The translations under genes were made by a program, and so were the position numbers. From assembly GCF_900115095.1 (NCBI RefSeq), contig NZ_FOVH01000011.1, positions 235,524 through 299,523 on the forward strand: 64,000 nucleotides of DNA. Direction: 5' to 3'. Source of the stretch: Actinomadura madurae (lineage in GTDB: Bacteria > Actinomycetota > Actinomycetes > Streptosporangiales > Streptosporangiaceae). The stretch's first letter is position 1; every line of letters begins with the position of its first letter. Below, one piece after another: positions 7,142-16,728 of this stretch. The notes beneath the pieces are model-generated. The model was given only the letters and a program-made list of their open reading frames with translations. It had not been told where the DNA came from and did not search any database.

Positions 7142-9919
7142 GTGCTGGTCGTCGAGGTGCTCGGGCCGCTGCGCGTTTCGGTGGACGGGCTGGCGGTCGA
7201 GCTGCCGCGCGGGCGGCTGCGCGCGTTGCTGGCGGTGCTGGCGATGTCGGCAGGCCGTACCGTCCCGACGGACCGGCTGGCGACCGCGATGTGGGGCACG
7301 GACACGAACGGCGACCCGCGGGTCAACGTCCGTACGAACGTCAAGCGGCTGCGCCGCGCTCTGGGACCCGCCGCAGGGCAGCTGATCGCCGCCAGGGCGG
7401 GCGGCTACCTGCTGGCGGCCGAGCCGGATCAGGTGGACGCGCTGCGCTTCGGCCGCCTGCTCGATGAGGCCGGGGCGGTGCCGGACCCGGCGCGCGAGCG
7501 GTCCCGGCTGGCCGCCGCGCTGGCGCTGTGGCGCGGCACGCCCTTCGAGGGGATCCGGTCGGACTGGCTGGAGCAGTCCGTGACCCCGGGGCTGCAGGAG
7601 CGGTACCTGGCCGCGCTGGAGCGGCGGGTCGACCTGGATCTCGTGAACCGATCGCCTTCCGACCCGGCCGAGCTGACCGAGCTCGCCGAGCGGCATCCGC
7701 TGCGGGAGTCCCTCTGGGTGCGGCTGCTGCGGGTCCTGGAGTCGGCGGGCCGCCCCGCCGAGGCGCTGGAGCGGTACGAGACGATTCGGCGTCGGCTTGC
7801 CGAGGAACTCGGTGCCGATCCCAGCCCCGAGCTGCGGCTGCTCCACGCCGAAATGCTCGCCGGAGGCGTTGCCACCGCTGACGGGCCCGGCGCCGGCGCG
7901 GTGCCCAGGCAGCTGCCCGCCGCCGTCGACGGCTTCATCGGGCGGGAGGCCGAACTGGCGGCGCTGGACGCGCTGCTCGGCCCGCCGGGCGAGACAAGGT
8001 TCCGGTCGCCGCTGATCACGGTGATCGCCGGCACGGCCGGAGTCGGGAAGACCACGCTCGCCGTGCGCTGGGCACACGGGGTCGCCGATCGTTTTCCGGA
8101 CGGTCAGCTCTACGTCAACCTGCGCGGATACGACCCGTCGGCCGAGGCCGTGCGACCGGAGGCGGCCGTCCTGGAGCTCCTCGGCGCGTTGCAGGTGCCG
8201 CCGCACCGGATCCCGGACGGCGAGGCCGCGCGGGCCGGACTCTACCGCAGCCTGCTGGCCGGACGGCGCATGCTGGTGCTGCTGGACAACGCCCGCGACG
8301 CCGACCAGGTCGCCCCGCTGCTGCCCGGAACGCCCGGCTGCCTGGTGGTGGTCACCAGCCGGGACCATCTCGCGGGGCTGGTGCTGACGTACGGCGCGCA
8401 TCCGCTCACCCTCGGCCTGCTGCCGCCGGAGGAGGCGAAGCGCTTGCTGGCGGCCAGGATCGGCCGCGATCGACTCGGCGCCGAGCCCGTCGCCGCCGAA
8501 GAGATCGTCCGCTGCTGCGCCGGGCTGCCGCTGGCGCTGGCGATCGTCGCCGCGCGCGCCGCGATCCATCCCGAGCATCCGCTCGGTGCGATGGCCGGCG
8601 AGCTCCGGGACACCCTCGGCGCACTGGAGCCCGCCGCCGATGTACGGGCGATCTTCTCATGGTCGTACGACACGCTCGACGAGGCGGCGGCGCGGCTGTT
8701 CCGGCTGGTGGCCGGGCTGCATCCCGGGCCCGAGAGCACGATCGGCGCCGCCGCCAGCCTCGCGGGCGTCCCGGCCTCGCGGGTGCGGGTTCCGCTGGCC
8801 GACCTGACCCGTGCCAACCTGCTGACCGAGCACGCCCCGGGCCGCTACTCCTGCCACGACCTGCTGCGCGCCTACGCGGCCGAACTCTGCGAGGCCGTCG
8901 ACGCCGACCGGGAGGCCGCGCGGCACCGCGTCGTCGACCACTACGTGCACACCGCGTACGCCGCCGCGCTGCACCTCCACGGGCACATCGAGACCGTGCC
9001 GCCCGGCGCGCCCGGCCCGGGTGTGTCCATCACCGGATTCGCCGCACCCGACCAGGCGCTGGCCTGGTCCACGGCCGAGCGCGCCGCGCTCCTCGCCGCC
9101 CTGAAGCTCGCCGCCGAACTCATGCTCGACCGGCACGTCTGCCATTTGGCGCGGGCGTTGTTCGTCTTCCTGCACCGGCAGGGCCGCTGGCACGACCAGG
9201 CCGAGACCGGGCGGGCCGCGCTGGCCGCGGCCCGCCGGTCGGGCGACCCCGCGGAACAGGCCCGCGCGCACCGCAACCTGGCCTGGACGCTGGCCGACCT
9301 CGGGCACTTCGACGACGCCCACCACCACCTCGATGCCGCCGTGGAACGGTCACGCGACGACCCCGCCGGCCGGGCGTGGACGCATCACCACCGGGACATC
9401 GTCTTCACCATCCAGGGCCGGGAGTCCGACGCGCTCGACGCCGCCCGTCGCGCCCACGATCTGTTCGAGCGGCTGGGCGACCAGGTCGGCCAGGCTTCCG
9501 CGCTCACCAACGTCGGTTGGCATCACGGCCGCCTGGGAAACCACGGCCAGGCTCTCGACCTGTGCGAGCGGGCACTCGTCCTGCATCAGAAGGTCGGCAA
9601 CCGTTCCGAAGAGACCCATACGCTGTCATGCCTCGCCGACACCCACCTCAGCATGGGCGACCCCGCCGGGGCGATTCCCCGCTACCGCGAGGCCCTCGAC
9701 CTGTTCCGGGAGTTGGGCGACCTGTACGGCGAGGCCAGCACCCTTGCCCACCTCGGCGCGTGCCATCACCTCGCAGGCGGTCACGCGGCGGCGCACGAGC
9801 ACTGGCACCGGGCCCACACCCTCCTCAGCGGCCTCGCCCCTGCCACCACCGACCACATCCACACCCAGCTGACGATCGTCGACCCGTCCGCCGCCGATGC
9901 CTTCCGCCGACGCCGGTGA
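7142..9919 (+). CDS. AfsR/SARP-type transcriptional regulator
   Basis: About 925 residues in the classic three-part layout. An OmpR-like winged helix plus bacterial transcriptional activation domain fills about residues 1-245 (EVLGPLRVSVDG... through EELGADPSPELRLLH). An NB-ARC/STAND ATPase follows, with the P-loop GTAGVGKTT at about 297-305 and a downstream VLLDNARDADQV. A C-terminal TPR array ends the protein (ARAHRNLAWTLADLGHFDDA and similar repeats). Such proteins control secondary metabolism or development. The GTG at 7142 follows GGGGAGG and matches the family start; a GTG at 7085 would add 19 non-conserved residues. No biosynthetic gene cluster adjoins it, so its regulon is unknown. 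Confidence 0.93.
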   Translation: MLVVEVLGPLRVSVDGLAVELPRGRLRALLAVLAMSAGRTVPTDRLATAMWGTDTNGDPRVNVRTNVKRLRRALGPAAGQLIAARAGGYLLAAEPDQVDALRFGRLLDEAGAVPDPARERSRLAAALALWRGTPFEGIRSDWLEQSVTPGLQERYLAALERRVDLDLVNRSPSDPAELTELAERHPLRESLWVRLLRVLESAGRPAEALERYETIRRRLAEELGADPSPELRLLHAEMLAGGVATADGPGAGAVPRQLPAAVDGFIGREAELAALDALLGPPGETRFRSPLITVIAGTAGVGKTTLAVRWAHGVADRFPDGQLYVNLRGYDPSAEAVRPEAAVLELLGALQVPPHRIPDGEAARAGLYRSLLAGRRMLVLLDNARDADQVAPLLPGTPGCLVVVTSRDHLAGLVLTYGAHPLTLGLLPPEEAKRLLAARIGRDRLGAEPVAAEEIVRCCAGLPLALAIVAARAAIHPEHPLGAMAGELRDTLGALEPAADVRAIFSWSYDTLDEAAARLFRLVAGLHPGPESTIGAAASLAGVPASRVRVPLADLTRANLLTEHAPGRYSCHDLLRAYAAELCEAVDADREAARHRVVDHYVHTAYAAALHLHGHIETVPPGAPGPGVSITGFAAPDQALAWSTAERAALLAALKLAAELMLDRHVCHLARALFVFLHRQGRWHDQAETGRAALAAARRSGDPAEQARAHRNLAWTLADLGHFDDAHHHLDAAVERSRDDPAGRAWTHHHRDIVFTIQGRESDALDAARRAHDLFERLGDQVGQASALTNVGWHHGRLGNHGQALDLCERALVLHQKVGNRSEETHTLSCLADTHLSMGDPAGAIPRYREALDLFRELGDLYGEASTLAHLGACHHLAGGHAAAHEHWHRAHTLLSGLAPATTDHIHTQLTIVDPSAADAFRRRR

Positions 9920-10033
9920 CTCGGCGTGCCGGGCTCGGCGGGTATACGCGGTGGCGGCGCGGCGGGTGGCCAGAGTGGCGCGGATGGCCTGTTGGGCGCG
10001 CCCACCTGGGCGATCCTCCACACGATGTGTCAG

Positions 10034-11452
10034 CTACCAGATTGTGTGTGAGGTACTGCCTATTGGCGGCCGTTGTTCCTGAGTGGAGCAGAGATCGTGT
10101 GGAGCAGCGCCCTTGCGGGGGTGGTGGGTTGTCAGGGCGGCCAGGCCGAAGGCGACTGGGATCCACGTCACCACCGACAGCCGATCGAGCTCGTAGACGA
10201 GCGGGTGCATGGAGGCCACCAACGCCCCGGTCAGACCCGCGAGGGCCAGTGGCCACGCCGCGTCCCAGCGGAGGCGGGCGAACAGGCCGACCGCCGCGAA
10301 CAGGAAGGCCGCCGGGATGAGCGGGGCTTCCAGCATTCGCTGAGCTATCGCGTCCGTCCACAGGGACTGTGACGCGTCGGCGAGGCGCTGCCACGGATCG
10401 GTCACATCGGGAAGGCGGAAATGGCGGGTGAAAGTGTCCTGGAGAGTCTCGTGAACTCCGGGTAGGTGAAGGGCGGAACTGATCCAGAGATTGCCCGCCA
10501 GGACGAGCGTCGCGATACCGGTGACCGCCAGGGACGTCCGGCGCGACGACACGAAGGGGAGCAAAAGCACGGCGCCCATGGCCAGCGCGGCGGCCAGGGC
10601 AACGCCGTTGGCCGGCTTGACGGCGCACAATAGGGCAAGCCCGCATGCCAGCAGCCCGACCGCCGTCTTTGCGTTGCGTCCGCGCAGCAGCAGGACCGTT
10701 CCGATCAGAGCGACCAGCAGGCAGAGCATCATGGGCGCCTCGGCCAGCAGGCGGCTGCCCCACAAACCTGTCGGGAGCAGGTAGAACAGCGTCTCCGCGA
10801 TCAGCGCCTGGACGGGACGCAACCCGATGGCCAGCGCCAGCAGGACGACCGCGATGCCGCACGCCACCCCCAGCGCGGCCGTCGCCGCGGCGAAACCGGT
10901 CGTGCCCATCACACGGACGAACGGGACCGCGAGCAGCGGGTAGCCCGGCCGCGAGGTGAAGATGCGCTGGAAGCGGACCGGCGCCTTTGCAGGTAGCCGC
11001 GTGCGGTACCGCAGGCATTCTGTGTAGGTCAGGCGCCAGCGCGCCCGGTCTCGTTTCATGGCTCCGCACGTGATCTCCGCGGCGGTGCGGTCCGCCTCGG
11101 CCGGCGAGTGGCCCGCGTACCGCAGGGCGTCCCGCGCGTACCAGAAGGTGTCCGGCGTGGCGGTCGAGCCGCCGCCCGACCATCTCAGCATCCACAGACC
11201 GGAACCGAGGAGACCCGCGATGACGACGAGTGCCGCCGCCCGCGCCCAGCGTCGGTCCCGTAGGCCGGACGTCGACGCCTCGGCGAACCGCACCAGCCGG
11301 CGGGCCTTGGAGGGACGACGCTCCGGCTTGAACATCCGGTGCCGCCCGGCTTGCGGCGAGGACGTATCTATTCCGGCGTCCTCGTGCTCGTCCGCGCCGC
11401 GCCGCGGTGGTCGGCTACCGGCGTCCGCAGGGTGTGGAGATCTCTGGGTCAC
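10034..11452 (-). CDS. Polytopic membrane protein, glycosyltransferase-like (GT-C fold suspected)
   Basis: About 472 residues. A basic, disordered N-terminal tail of roughly 70 residues is followed by about ten hydrophobic helices. The first periplasmic loop starts DTFWYARDALRYAGHS, and loops contain acidic residues as in GT-C mannosyl/arabinosyl transferases using polyprenyl-phosphate sugars. I see no decisive catalytic motif, so this is a fold-level guess. The start is uncertain: a GTG at 11450-11452 is used here, with a TTG at 11485 or an ATG at 11335 as alternatives. The upstream intergenic region received the IS256 element, whose left end lies about 120 bp from this start. Confidence 0.65.
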   Translation of the reverse strand: MTQRSPHPADAGSRPPRRGADEHEDAGIDTSSPQAGRHRMFKPERRPSKARRLVRFAEASTSGLRDRRWARAAALVVIAGLLGSGLWMLRWSGGGSTATPDTFWYARDALRYAGHSPAEADRTAAEITCGAMKRDRARWRLTYTECLRYRTRLPAKAPVRFQRIFTSRPGYPLLAVPFVRVMGTTGFAAATAALGVACGIAVVLLALAIGLRPVQALIAETLFYLLPTGLWGSRLLAEAPMMLCLLVALIGTVLLLRGRNAKTAVGLLACGLALLCAVKPANGVALAAALAMGAVLLLPFVSSRRTSLAVTGIATLVLAGNLWISSALHLPGVHETLQDTFTRHFRLPDVTDPWQRLADASQSLWTDAIAQRMLEAPLIPAAFLFAAVGLFARLRWDAAWPLALAGLTGALVASMHPLVYELDRLSVVTWIPVAFGLAALTTHHPRKGAAPHDLCSTQEQRPPIGSTSHTIW

Positions 11453-11563
11453 GGCATTCGCCTGCCCTGCTCTCGCGGGAGGCAAGCCGATCCTGTAGAT
11501 CGATCAAGAACAATTGGGACGCGCTATAGGTCGAGGTCCGGGTGTCGGCCGTGGACGGCGACC

Positions 11564-11571
11564 GAGTGTCG
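11564..11571. repeat. IS target-site duplication, left copy
   Basis: GAGTGTCG here is repeated exactly at 12990-12997 on the other side of the insertion sequence. Eight base pairs is a normal duplication length for IS256-family elements. Confidence 0.85.
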
Positions 11572-12989
11572 GGTTGCGTCCACGGAGGTGGTGTATGAGT
11601 TTGACCTGGTCAGAGGGCGTGGCGTCGTGACGTGAGACGGCCATCGCGTGATCCTTCGAATCGACCAAGATCAGAAGGAGAGGAACGCGATGGCCGTGGA
11701 CAACAGTGTGGACCCTGCGGGCTGGTTGGCCGAGCAGATCGGGGCGTGTGAGCCCGATGTGTTGCGGTCGATGGTCAAGACGATGGCCGAGGCGCTCATG
11801 AGCGCGGAGGCCGACGCGGTCTGCGGCGCCGACTACGGGACCCGCTCGGACGAGCGGGTCAACCGCCGCAACGGCTACCGGTCCCGGGACTGGGACACCC
11901 GCGCCGGCACGGTCGAGCTGGCCATCCCCAAGCTGCGGTCGGGGTCCTATTTCCCCGAGTGGCTGCTGGAGCGGCGCCGCCGGGCGGAGCAGGCCCTGGT
12001 CAGCGTGGTGGCCACCTCCTATCTGCTGGGCGTCAGCACCCGCCGGGTGGACAAGCTGGTCGAGCAGATGGGGATCAAGGGCATCTCCAAGAGCCAGGTC
12101 TCGGAGATGTCCAAGGTGCTGGACGCCCAGGTCGCCGCGTTCCGCAACCGGCCTTTGGAGGGCGGTCCGTATGCGTTCGTGTGGGTCGATGCCCTGACCC
12201 AGAAGGTGCGTGAGGGCGGGCGGATCGTCAACGTGCACGTGCTGGTGGCCACCGGCGTCAACGCCGACGGGCACCGCGAGATCCTCGGCATCGAGGTCAC
12301 CTCGGCCGAGGACGGCGCCGGGTGGCTGGCATTCCTGCGCGGGCTGGTCGCCCGCGGCCTGACCGGGGTGCAGCTGGTGATCTCCGACGCCCACGCCGGG
12401 CTGGTCGAGGCGATCGGGGCGACGCTGCCCGGGGCGGCCTGGCAGCGGTGCCGGACGCACTACCTGCGCAACCTGCTCACCAAGGTGCCCAAGAGTGCGC
12501 AGCCGTGGGTGGCGACGCTGGTTCGCACCATCTTCGACCAGCCCGCCGCCCAAGAGGTCCACGCCCAGCACACCCGCGTCGTCGCATCGCTGGAGGCCAA
12601 GCATCCTGAGGCGGCCGAGCACCTGGACGCCGCCCGCGAGGACCTGCTGGCCTTCACCGGCTTCCCACGCCAGCTCTGGCGGCAGATCTGGTCCAACAAT
12701 CCCCAGGAACGTCTCAACAAGGAGATCCGCCGGCGCACCGACGTGGTCGGGATCTTCCCCGACCGGGACGCGATCGTCCGCCTCGTCGGCGCCGTCCTGA
12801 TGGAGCAGACCGACGAATGGACCGAGGCCCGCCGCTACATGGGCCTGGAGTTCCTGGCCAAAGCCCGCCTTCGAGTAGTCGAGGGCACCACACCCGACCC
12901 CGAAATCGACCAGCGAGAACTCACCGCATAACCTGCAGAAACAGGATCACGCGAAGATCAACTCTTACACCACTCCAGTGGACGTGACC
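11572..12989 (+). mobile_element. Complete IS256-family insertion sequence (1418 bp)
   Basis: The element runs between imperfect terminal inverted repeats: 11572-11599 (starting GGTTGCGTCCACGG) and the reverse complement of 12962-12989 (starting GGTCACGTCCACTGG) match at 22 of 28 positions. It carries one transposase gene (11690-12931) and is flanked by the 8-bp direct repeat GAGTGTCG. Size, single DDE transposase and duplication length all fit the IS256 family. It sits between the divergent genes at 11452 and 13146 and interrupts no recognisable gene. An intact frame plus matching ends suggest a recent, possibly still active copy. Confidence 0.92.
11690..12931 (+). CDS. IS256-family transposase
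   Basis: 413 residues, full length for IS256-family (Mutator-like) transposases, which cut and paste DNA with an RNase-H-fold DDE active site. The triad can be placed: Asp167 in FVWVDALTQK, Asp233 in LVISDAHAGL and Glu340 in NNPQERLNKEIRRR. The insertion carrying C/H residues (QRCRTHYLRNLL) lies between the second Asp and the Glu as expected. ATG 11690 follows AAGGAGAGG. No frameshift or internal stop is seen. Confidence 0.97.
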   Translation: MAVDNSVDPAGWLAEQIGACEPDVLRSMVKTMAEALMSAEADAVCGADYGTRSDERVNRRNGYRSRDWDTRAGTVELAIPKLRSGSYFPEWLLERRRRAEQALVSVVATSYLLGVSTRRVDKLVEQMGIKGISKSQVSEMSKVLDAQVAAFRNRPLEGGPYAFVWVDALTQKVREGGRIVNVHVLVATGVNADGHREILGIEVTSAEDGAGWLAFLRGLVARGLTGVQLVISDAHAGLVEAIGATLPGAAWQRCRTHYLRNLLTKVPKSAQPWVATLVRTIFDQPAAQEVHAQHTRVVASLEAKHPEAAEHLDAAREDLLAFTGFPRQLWRQIWSNNPQERLNKEIRRRTDVVGIFPDRDAIVRLVGAVLMEQTDEWTEARRYMGLEFLAKARLRVVEGTTPDPEIDQRELTA

Positions 12990-12997
12990 GAGTGTCG
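12990..12997. repeat. IS target-site duplication, right copy
   Basis: The second copy of GAGTGTCG, directly after the right inverted repeat (see 11564-11571). Confidence 0.85.
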
Positions 12998-13145
12998 TGC
13001 TGATCACCTGTGGTGACGATGGTCGGGGTACTTGATCGGCGGCATCGTTCACGCACTCGACCCTCCGGTCCTGGCATGTGATCCTTGAGTTCGCGCAGGT
13101 GCCGTCCGGTTCGGGTTCGGCGGCGGTCTGGACGGGGCGGGCGGG

Positions 13146-15302
13146 ATGGGCAGGAGACGCGAGGTCGACTGGGCCTCGACGAAGTACGGCGCCAAGGACC
13201 GCGGGCATTTCGCCATCTGCCAGGTCCTGATTGGCGCCGGGATGCTGATGATCTGGCCCTTCGTGTTGGGCGCCATGGTCGGGGAGGCCTCGGCCGCGGG
13301 GCGCGCCGCGAGAGGCGAAGGGGTTCCGGGAACGTTCATCGCGCAATCGGAGGTGTGCGGTCGAGGCGGATGTTCCTGGTACGGCGTCTTCACGACAGGC
13401 AACCTCTCCGACCCGACCCACGAGAGAGTCGAGTTGAGGGGGGACTCCGGCCATTCCGTTCACGCTTTCCAGAAGGTTCCCGCTCGCGATGTCGGTTCAC
13501 GAGACTTCGTCCACATGGAGGGCGGGCGGCCGGAGTGGTTGCCGTCGTTCGGCGCCGCGATCTTTGCCGCCTACACCGGAGGCGTCGGGCTCTTGGTGAA
13601 CGCCTTGGCGCTGCGGGGCGTTCACCGGGCACGGAGTTCTCCAGCTTCGCGCAGACGGGTGGCGAGGGAACGTAAGGGCTCCGTGCTGCGCAGCCTCTCC
13701 GACCGAGCCCGCTGGGGCTGGTCAGCGCGGCCCGGCTATTCCACGATCAAGGTGAAGGTGGCCAGGTCCAAGGGGTGGACCCTGGCCGGGGTGGGCGTCC
13801 TGCTCTTACTGGTGGTGATGCTGCTCTCGTTCGGTCTGATCTGGGTCGAGTTCAACGAGGAGACCACCCTGACCGAGGTGGCCGCGGCCTCGTGGGCACC
13901 GATCTTCGCGGTCGTCCTCGTGGGCGTCGCGATCCAGACGCTCAGGCTCGTGCTGGTGCGGCCCCGGATGTGGGTGACCGACGATGAGATCGTCATCTGG
14001 GACGGGCTACTGCTCTGGAAGGTGCTCCGGATCCCGCGCACCGCGCTCACGGCGATCCATTACGGCGAGCCGTTGATGTGCCAGGTCGAGGAGGACGTGG
14101 CCCAATTGACGCCGTTCCGGGAAGAACTCAACCTCGTCCTGCGGATGCGGGACGACATCACTCTTCCCGCGCGCCGGCTGCGGTGTGGAAATTGGTTCTG
14201 GGTCGTACTGGCTCTCAAAGACCGAATCCCGCAGACGAGCATGCCTCAGCGGGGGCGCCTGGTCCGCGAATTGTGCCTTCGGGTGAAAGAGCCGCGCAGA
14301 GTGGCCACCGACCTCGACCGCTGGCTGGGGGAAAGCGAGGCGCTCCCGCCGCAGTTCACGCCGGTCGATCACGCCCATTACGGCACGGTCCGCACGCACC
14401 GCGGCGTCGGCGGGAAGCGCGTCAAGATCAAGGGACGGCTCCCCCAGCCGGTGCTGGCCGAGATCGTGAACGAGGGCGACGGGACGCTGCGGGCCTGGCT
14501 TCGACGCACCGAGTTCGGCGGGGGGACCCCGGTCGCGGTGTGCGGCCCCGGAGCCCCGCCCGCCACGACCGTCCTGCACGACCGACTGCTGTCCGACAAG
14601 GCGCTCACGAAGAGGTTCCTGTACGTCGAGTCCGAGGGGCGGTGGAGAGTCACGATCAGCGGACCGGAGCGCGCACGCGAGTTCACCGGCTCCACCACGG
14701 GCCGCGGACCAGAAGTGCTCGCCTACCAGGGACCGGCTGGAATCGCCGTCGTGACATGCCCGGATGGACAACCCCACCAGGTCCGCCTGTACGGGCCGAA
14801 CCTGGACCCGCTGCCCGGCTGCGATCCGGTCGCGTCAACCCTCATGCTCAGCCGGCCGCCTGGGGGCGAGCCCTCACCGACCCGGAGCACGTTCGCCGTC
14901 CCGGCGCAGGCGGTACTCCAGGTGAGAACCGCCGGGGCGGACTGGCGGATCGACGTGACGCCCCTGGAACAGGCCGACGCGGGCGCCCCTGCCCGAGCCG
15001 GAGAGCGGGACGCCGTGACCGTGCCGCCCGCCGGCCACGTCCGTCCGTTCGAGCACTCCATAGCGGGCCACCGGCCCGCGGTGGTGCGCTACCTGGGCCC
15101 GCCGGGACGCGCACTGTTCCGTGGCGGAGACACCTTCGGCCTCCTGCACCTCGACGCCACTCTGACCCCTACCCGGACACTCGCTCTCCCGGACGGCGAC
15201 ACGGAGATCCGACTCCGTTCCCATGCACTCCTCCAGGTCACCGGAGGCCGCGGCACCTGGTCCCTGGAAGAGCTGAAGCAGAATCGGGACACTCCCGCCT
15301 GA
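13146..15302 (+). CDS. Large membrane protein with C-terminal beta repeats, unknown
   Basis: 718 residues and no family that I recognise. Hydrophobic helices lie near residues 22-45, 132-156, 211-235 and 249-271. The segment after the fourth helix (RPRMWVTDDEIVIWDGLLLWKVLRIPR) reads like a PH-like/YdbT-type membrane-associated domain. The C-terminal half is beta-rich and contains three spaced copies of a hhhxVxxxGxWxh pattern: FLYVESEGRWRVTISG (from about 491), VLQVRTAGADWRIDVTP (about 590) and LLQVTGGRGTWSLEEL (about 695). A loop between helices 1 and 2 has a CGRGGC pair that could be a disulfide. Start ATG 13146 follows GGCGGG. It stands alone between the IS element and the VOC gene. Confidence 0.75.
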   Translation: MGRRREVDWASTKYGAKDRGHFAICQVLIGAGMLMIWPFVLGAMVGEASAAGRAARGEGVPGTFIAQSEVCGRGGCSWYGVFTTGNLSDPTHERVELRGDSGHSVHAFQKVPARDVGSRDFVHMEGGRPEWLPSFGAAIFAAYTGGVGLLVNALALRGVHRARSSPASRRRVARERKGSVLRSLSDRARWGWSARPGYSTIKVKVARSKGWTLAGVGVLLLLVVMLLSFGLIWVEFNEETTLTEVAAASWAPIFAVVLVGVAIQTLRLVLVRPRMWVTDDEIVIWDGLLLWKVLRIPRTALTAIHYGEPLMCQVEEDVAQLTPFREELNLVLRMRDDITLPARRLRCGNWFWVVLALKDRIPQTSMPQRGRLVRELCLRVKEPRRVATDLDRWLGESEALPPQFTPVDHAHYGTVRTHRGVGGKRVKIKGRLPQPVLAEIVNEGDGTLRAWLRRTEFGGGTPVAVCGPGAPPATTVLHDRLLSDKALTKRFLYVESEGRWRVTISGPERAREFTGSTTGRGPEVLAYQGPAGIAVVTCPDGQPHQVRLYGPNLDPLPGCDPVASTLMLSRPPGGEPSPTRSTFAVPAQAVLQVRTAGADWRIDVTPLEQADAGAPARAGERDAVTVPPAGHVRPFEHSIAGHRPAVVRYLGPPGRALFRGGDTFGLLHLDATLTPTRTLALPDGDTEIRLRSHALLQVTGGRGTWSLEELKQNRDTPA

Positions 15303-15322
15303 GCTTCGATTCACGGTGGCGA

Positions 15323-15754
15323 TCAGGTCCGCCGACCCGCGGGCCAGGTGCCGGGCTCGGCGAGCTCGATGATGGTGCCGAGGTTGTCGGTGATGAACAC
15401 GATGCGCTGACCGATGTCCGCCACGTCCATGGGCCCGCCGATGAGGTCCACCCCTCTTCCAGCCAGCTCGGAGACGGCGGCGTCGAGATCTTCGACGGCC
15501 AGGCAGAAATGGTGCAGGCGCGAGGGGTCCATGCTCGTCAGCACGTTCCCGGTCGGGGCCTGGCGGCTCGACGCGCCCGCCATCAGCTCGATCTTGACGT
15601 CACCGCGGACCATGAAGACGAACGTCGTGCCGTGAATGTCGAATCGCCGGTCGACGGTGAAGCCGAGCTTGGTCGCGTACCACTGGACGGTGGCGTCGAG
15701 ATCCTCAGCGGTCACGCTGAGGCCGACATGGTCGTGAGAGAAGGAAATGCTCAT
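15323..15754 (-). CDS. VOC (glyoxalase/bleomycin-resistance) family protein
   Basis: 143 residues with two beta-alpha-beta-beta-beta modules of the vicinal-oxygen-chelate fold: DHVGLSVTAEDLDATVQWY...LGFTV, then LHHFCLAVEDLDAAVSELAGRGVDL and the closing FITDNLGTIIELAEP. Metal-ligand candidates are the His of DHVGLSV, the His pair in RLHHFCLAV and the Glu in TIIELAEP. These proteins act as isomerases, dioxygenases or antibiotic-binding proteins; the specific reaction is not visible. ATG 15754 follows GGGGCGC. It is divergent from the XRE regulator at 15858, which may control it. Confidence 0.9.
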   Translation of the reverse strand: MSISFSHDHVGLSVTAEDLDATVQWYATKLGFTVDRRFDIHGTTFVFMVRGDVKIELMAGASSRQAPTGNVLTSMDPSRLHHFCLAVEDLDAAVSELAGRGVDLIGGPMDVADIGQRIVFITDNLGTIIELAEPGTWPAGRRT

Positions 15755-15857
15755 GCGCCCCACGTTCGCCAACCGGCGAGGCCTCGGCCAGAGATGGGCC
15801 GGCCGTAGGAAAACCGGTACCACCCAACATCGCTGGTGACGAGCGAGAATCGACCGT

Positions 15858-16724
15858 ATGGCCACTGATGGGACGACGTTGGGCGCGACGCTGCGTGCGT
15901 GGCGCGAGCGCATCGCTCCGGAGGCGGCGGGGCTGCCCACCAGGCGTGGCCGCCGGGCGAAGGGGCTGCGCCGGGAGGACCTCGCCGAGCTGGCGGGGAT
16001 CTCCGTCGACTACGTGGTCCGGCTGGAGCAGGGCCGATCCACCACACCCTCGGCGCAGGTGGCCGCCGCACTCGCCCGCGCGCTGCGGCTCACCGACCCC
16101 GAGCGGGACCATCTCTACCGGCTCGCCGGCCTCGTTCCCCCGTCGGGCGGGGAGATCTCCGACCACATCCCTCCCGGCCTGCACCGCCTCCTCGACCGGC
16201 TGGGCGACACCGCGGCCGCCGCCGTCTTCGCGGCGGACTGGCAGCTGATCTGGTGGAACCGGGTCTGGGCCGCGCTGCTGGGCGATCCGTCGGCCAAGCC
16301 GCCGAGGCTCCGCAACTTCGCCCGCGACACCTTCCCGACCGATGGTGGGGGCCCTCACCTGTCGCACTGGCCCGTGACGTCGCTCGCCCAGGACGCCGTC
16401 GACTCCGCCATCGTGTCCGACCTCCGCCGCGCCACCGGACGCTTCCCGCACAGCGACCGGCTGACCGCCCTGATCCGGGACCTCACCGCGGGCAGCGAAC
16501 GCTTCGCCGGGCTGTGGGCCTCCGCGGTGGTCGGCGCGCACCAGGAGGACCGCAAGATCGTCGACCATCCCTCGGTCGGCCCGATCACGGTCGACTGCGA
16601 CGTCCTGACCGATGGCGAAGCGGACCGGAAGGTCGTCATGCTGACGGCCGAACCGGGCAGCGAGGACGAGACGAAGCTCCGCCTCGCCCTCCTCTCGGGC
16701 GCGCCCGGCTCCACCCGCGGCTGA
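15858..16724 (+). CDS. XRE regulator with MmyB-like C-terminal domain
   Basis: 288 residues. An XRE helix-turn-helix covers about residues 10-85 (KGLRREDLAELAGISVDYVVRLEQGR). A MmyB-like ligand-binding domain follows (VFAADWQLIWWNRVWAALLGDP...RNFARDTF), a PAS-like fold thought to bind fatty acids or other small hydrophobic molecules. This architecture is common in actinomycete regulators that repress a divergent oxidoreductase or VOC gene, matching the neighbour at 15323-15754. The two starts are 104 bp apart, enough for a shared operator. Confidence 0.9.
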   Translation: MATDGTTLGATLRAWRERIAPEAAGLPTRRGRRAKGLRREDLAELAGISVDYVVRLEQGRSTTPSAQVAAALARALRLTDPERDHLYRLAGLVPPSGGEISDHIPPGLHRLLDRLGDTAAAAVFAADWQLIWWNRVWAALLGDPSAKPPRLRNFARDTFPTDGGGPHLSHWPVTSLAQDAVDSAIVSDLRRATGRFPHSDRLTALIRDLTAGSERFAGLWASAVVGAHQEDRKIVDHPSVGPITVDCDVLTDGEADRKVVMLTAEPGSEDETKLRLALLSGAPGSTRG

Positions 16725-16728
16725 CCTG

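Noticed and set aside
1..11500. Antibiotic biosynthetic cluster controlled by the AfsR-type gene
   Set aside because: No polyketide synthase, NRPS, terpene synthase or RiPP core enzyme is encoded around it; the carotenoid oxygenase alone is not a cluster.
11540..13042. A sortase C-terminus (VVLITCG) restored by joining the IS flanks
   Set aside because: Only about eight residues match the TLxTC idea, the expected Arg block is missing and the upstream frame is not sortase-like; chance is likelier.
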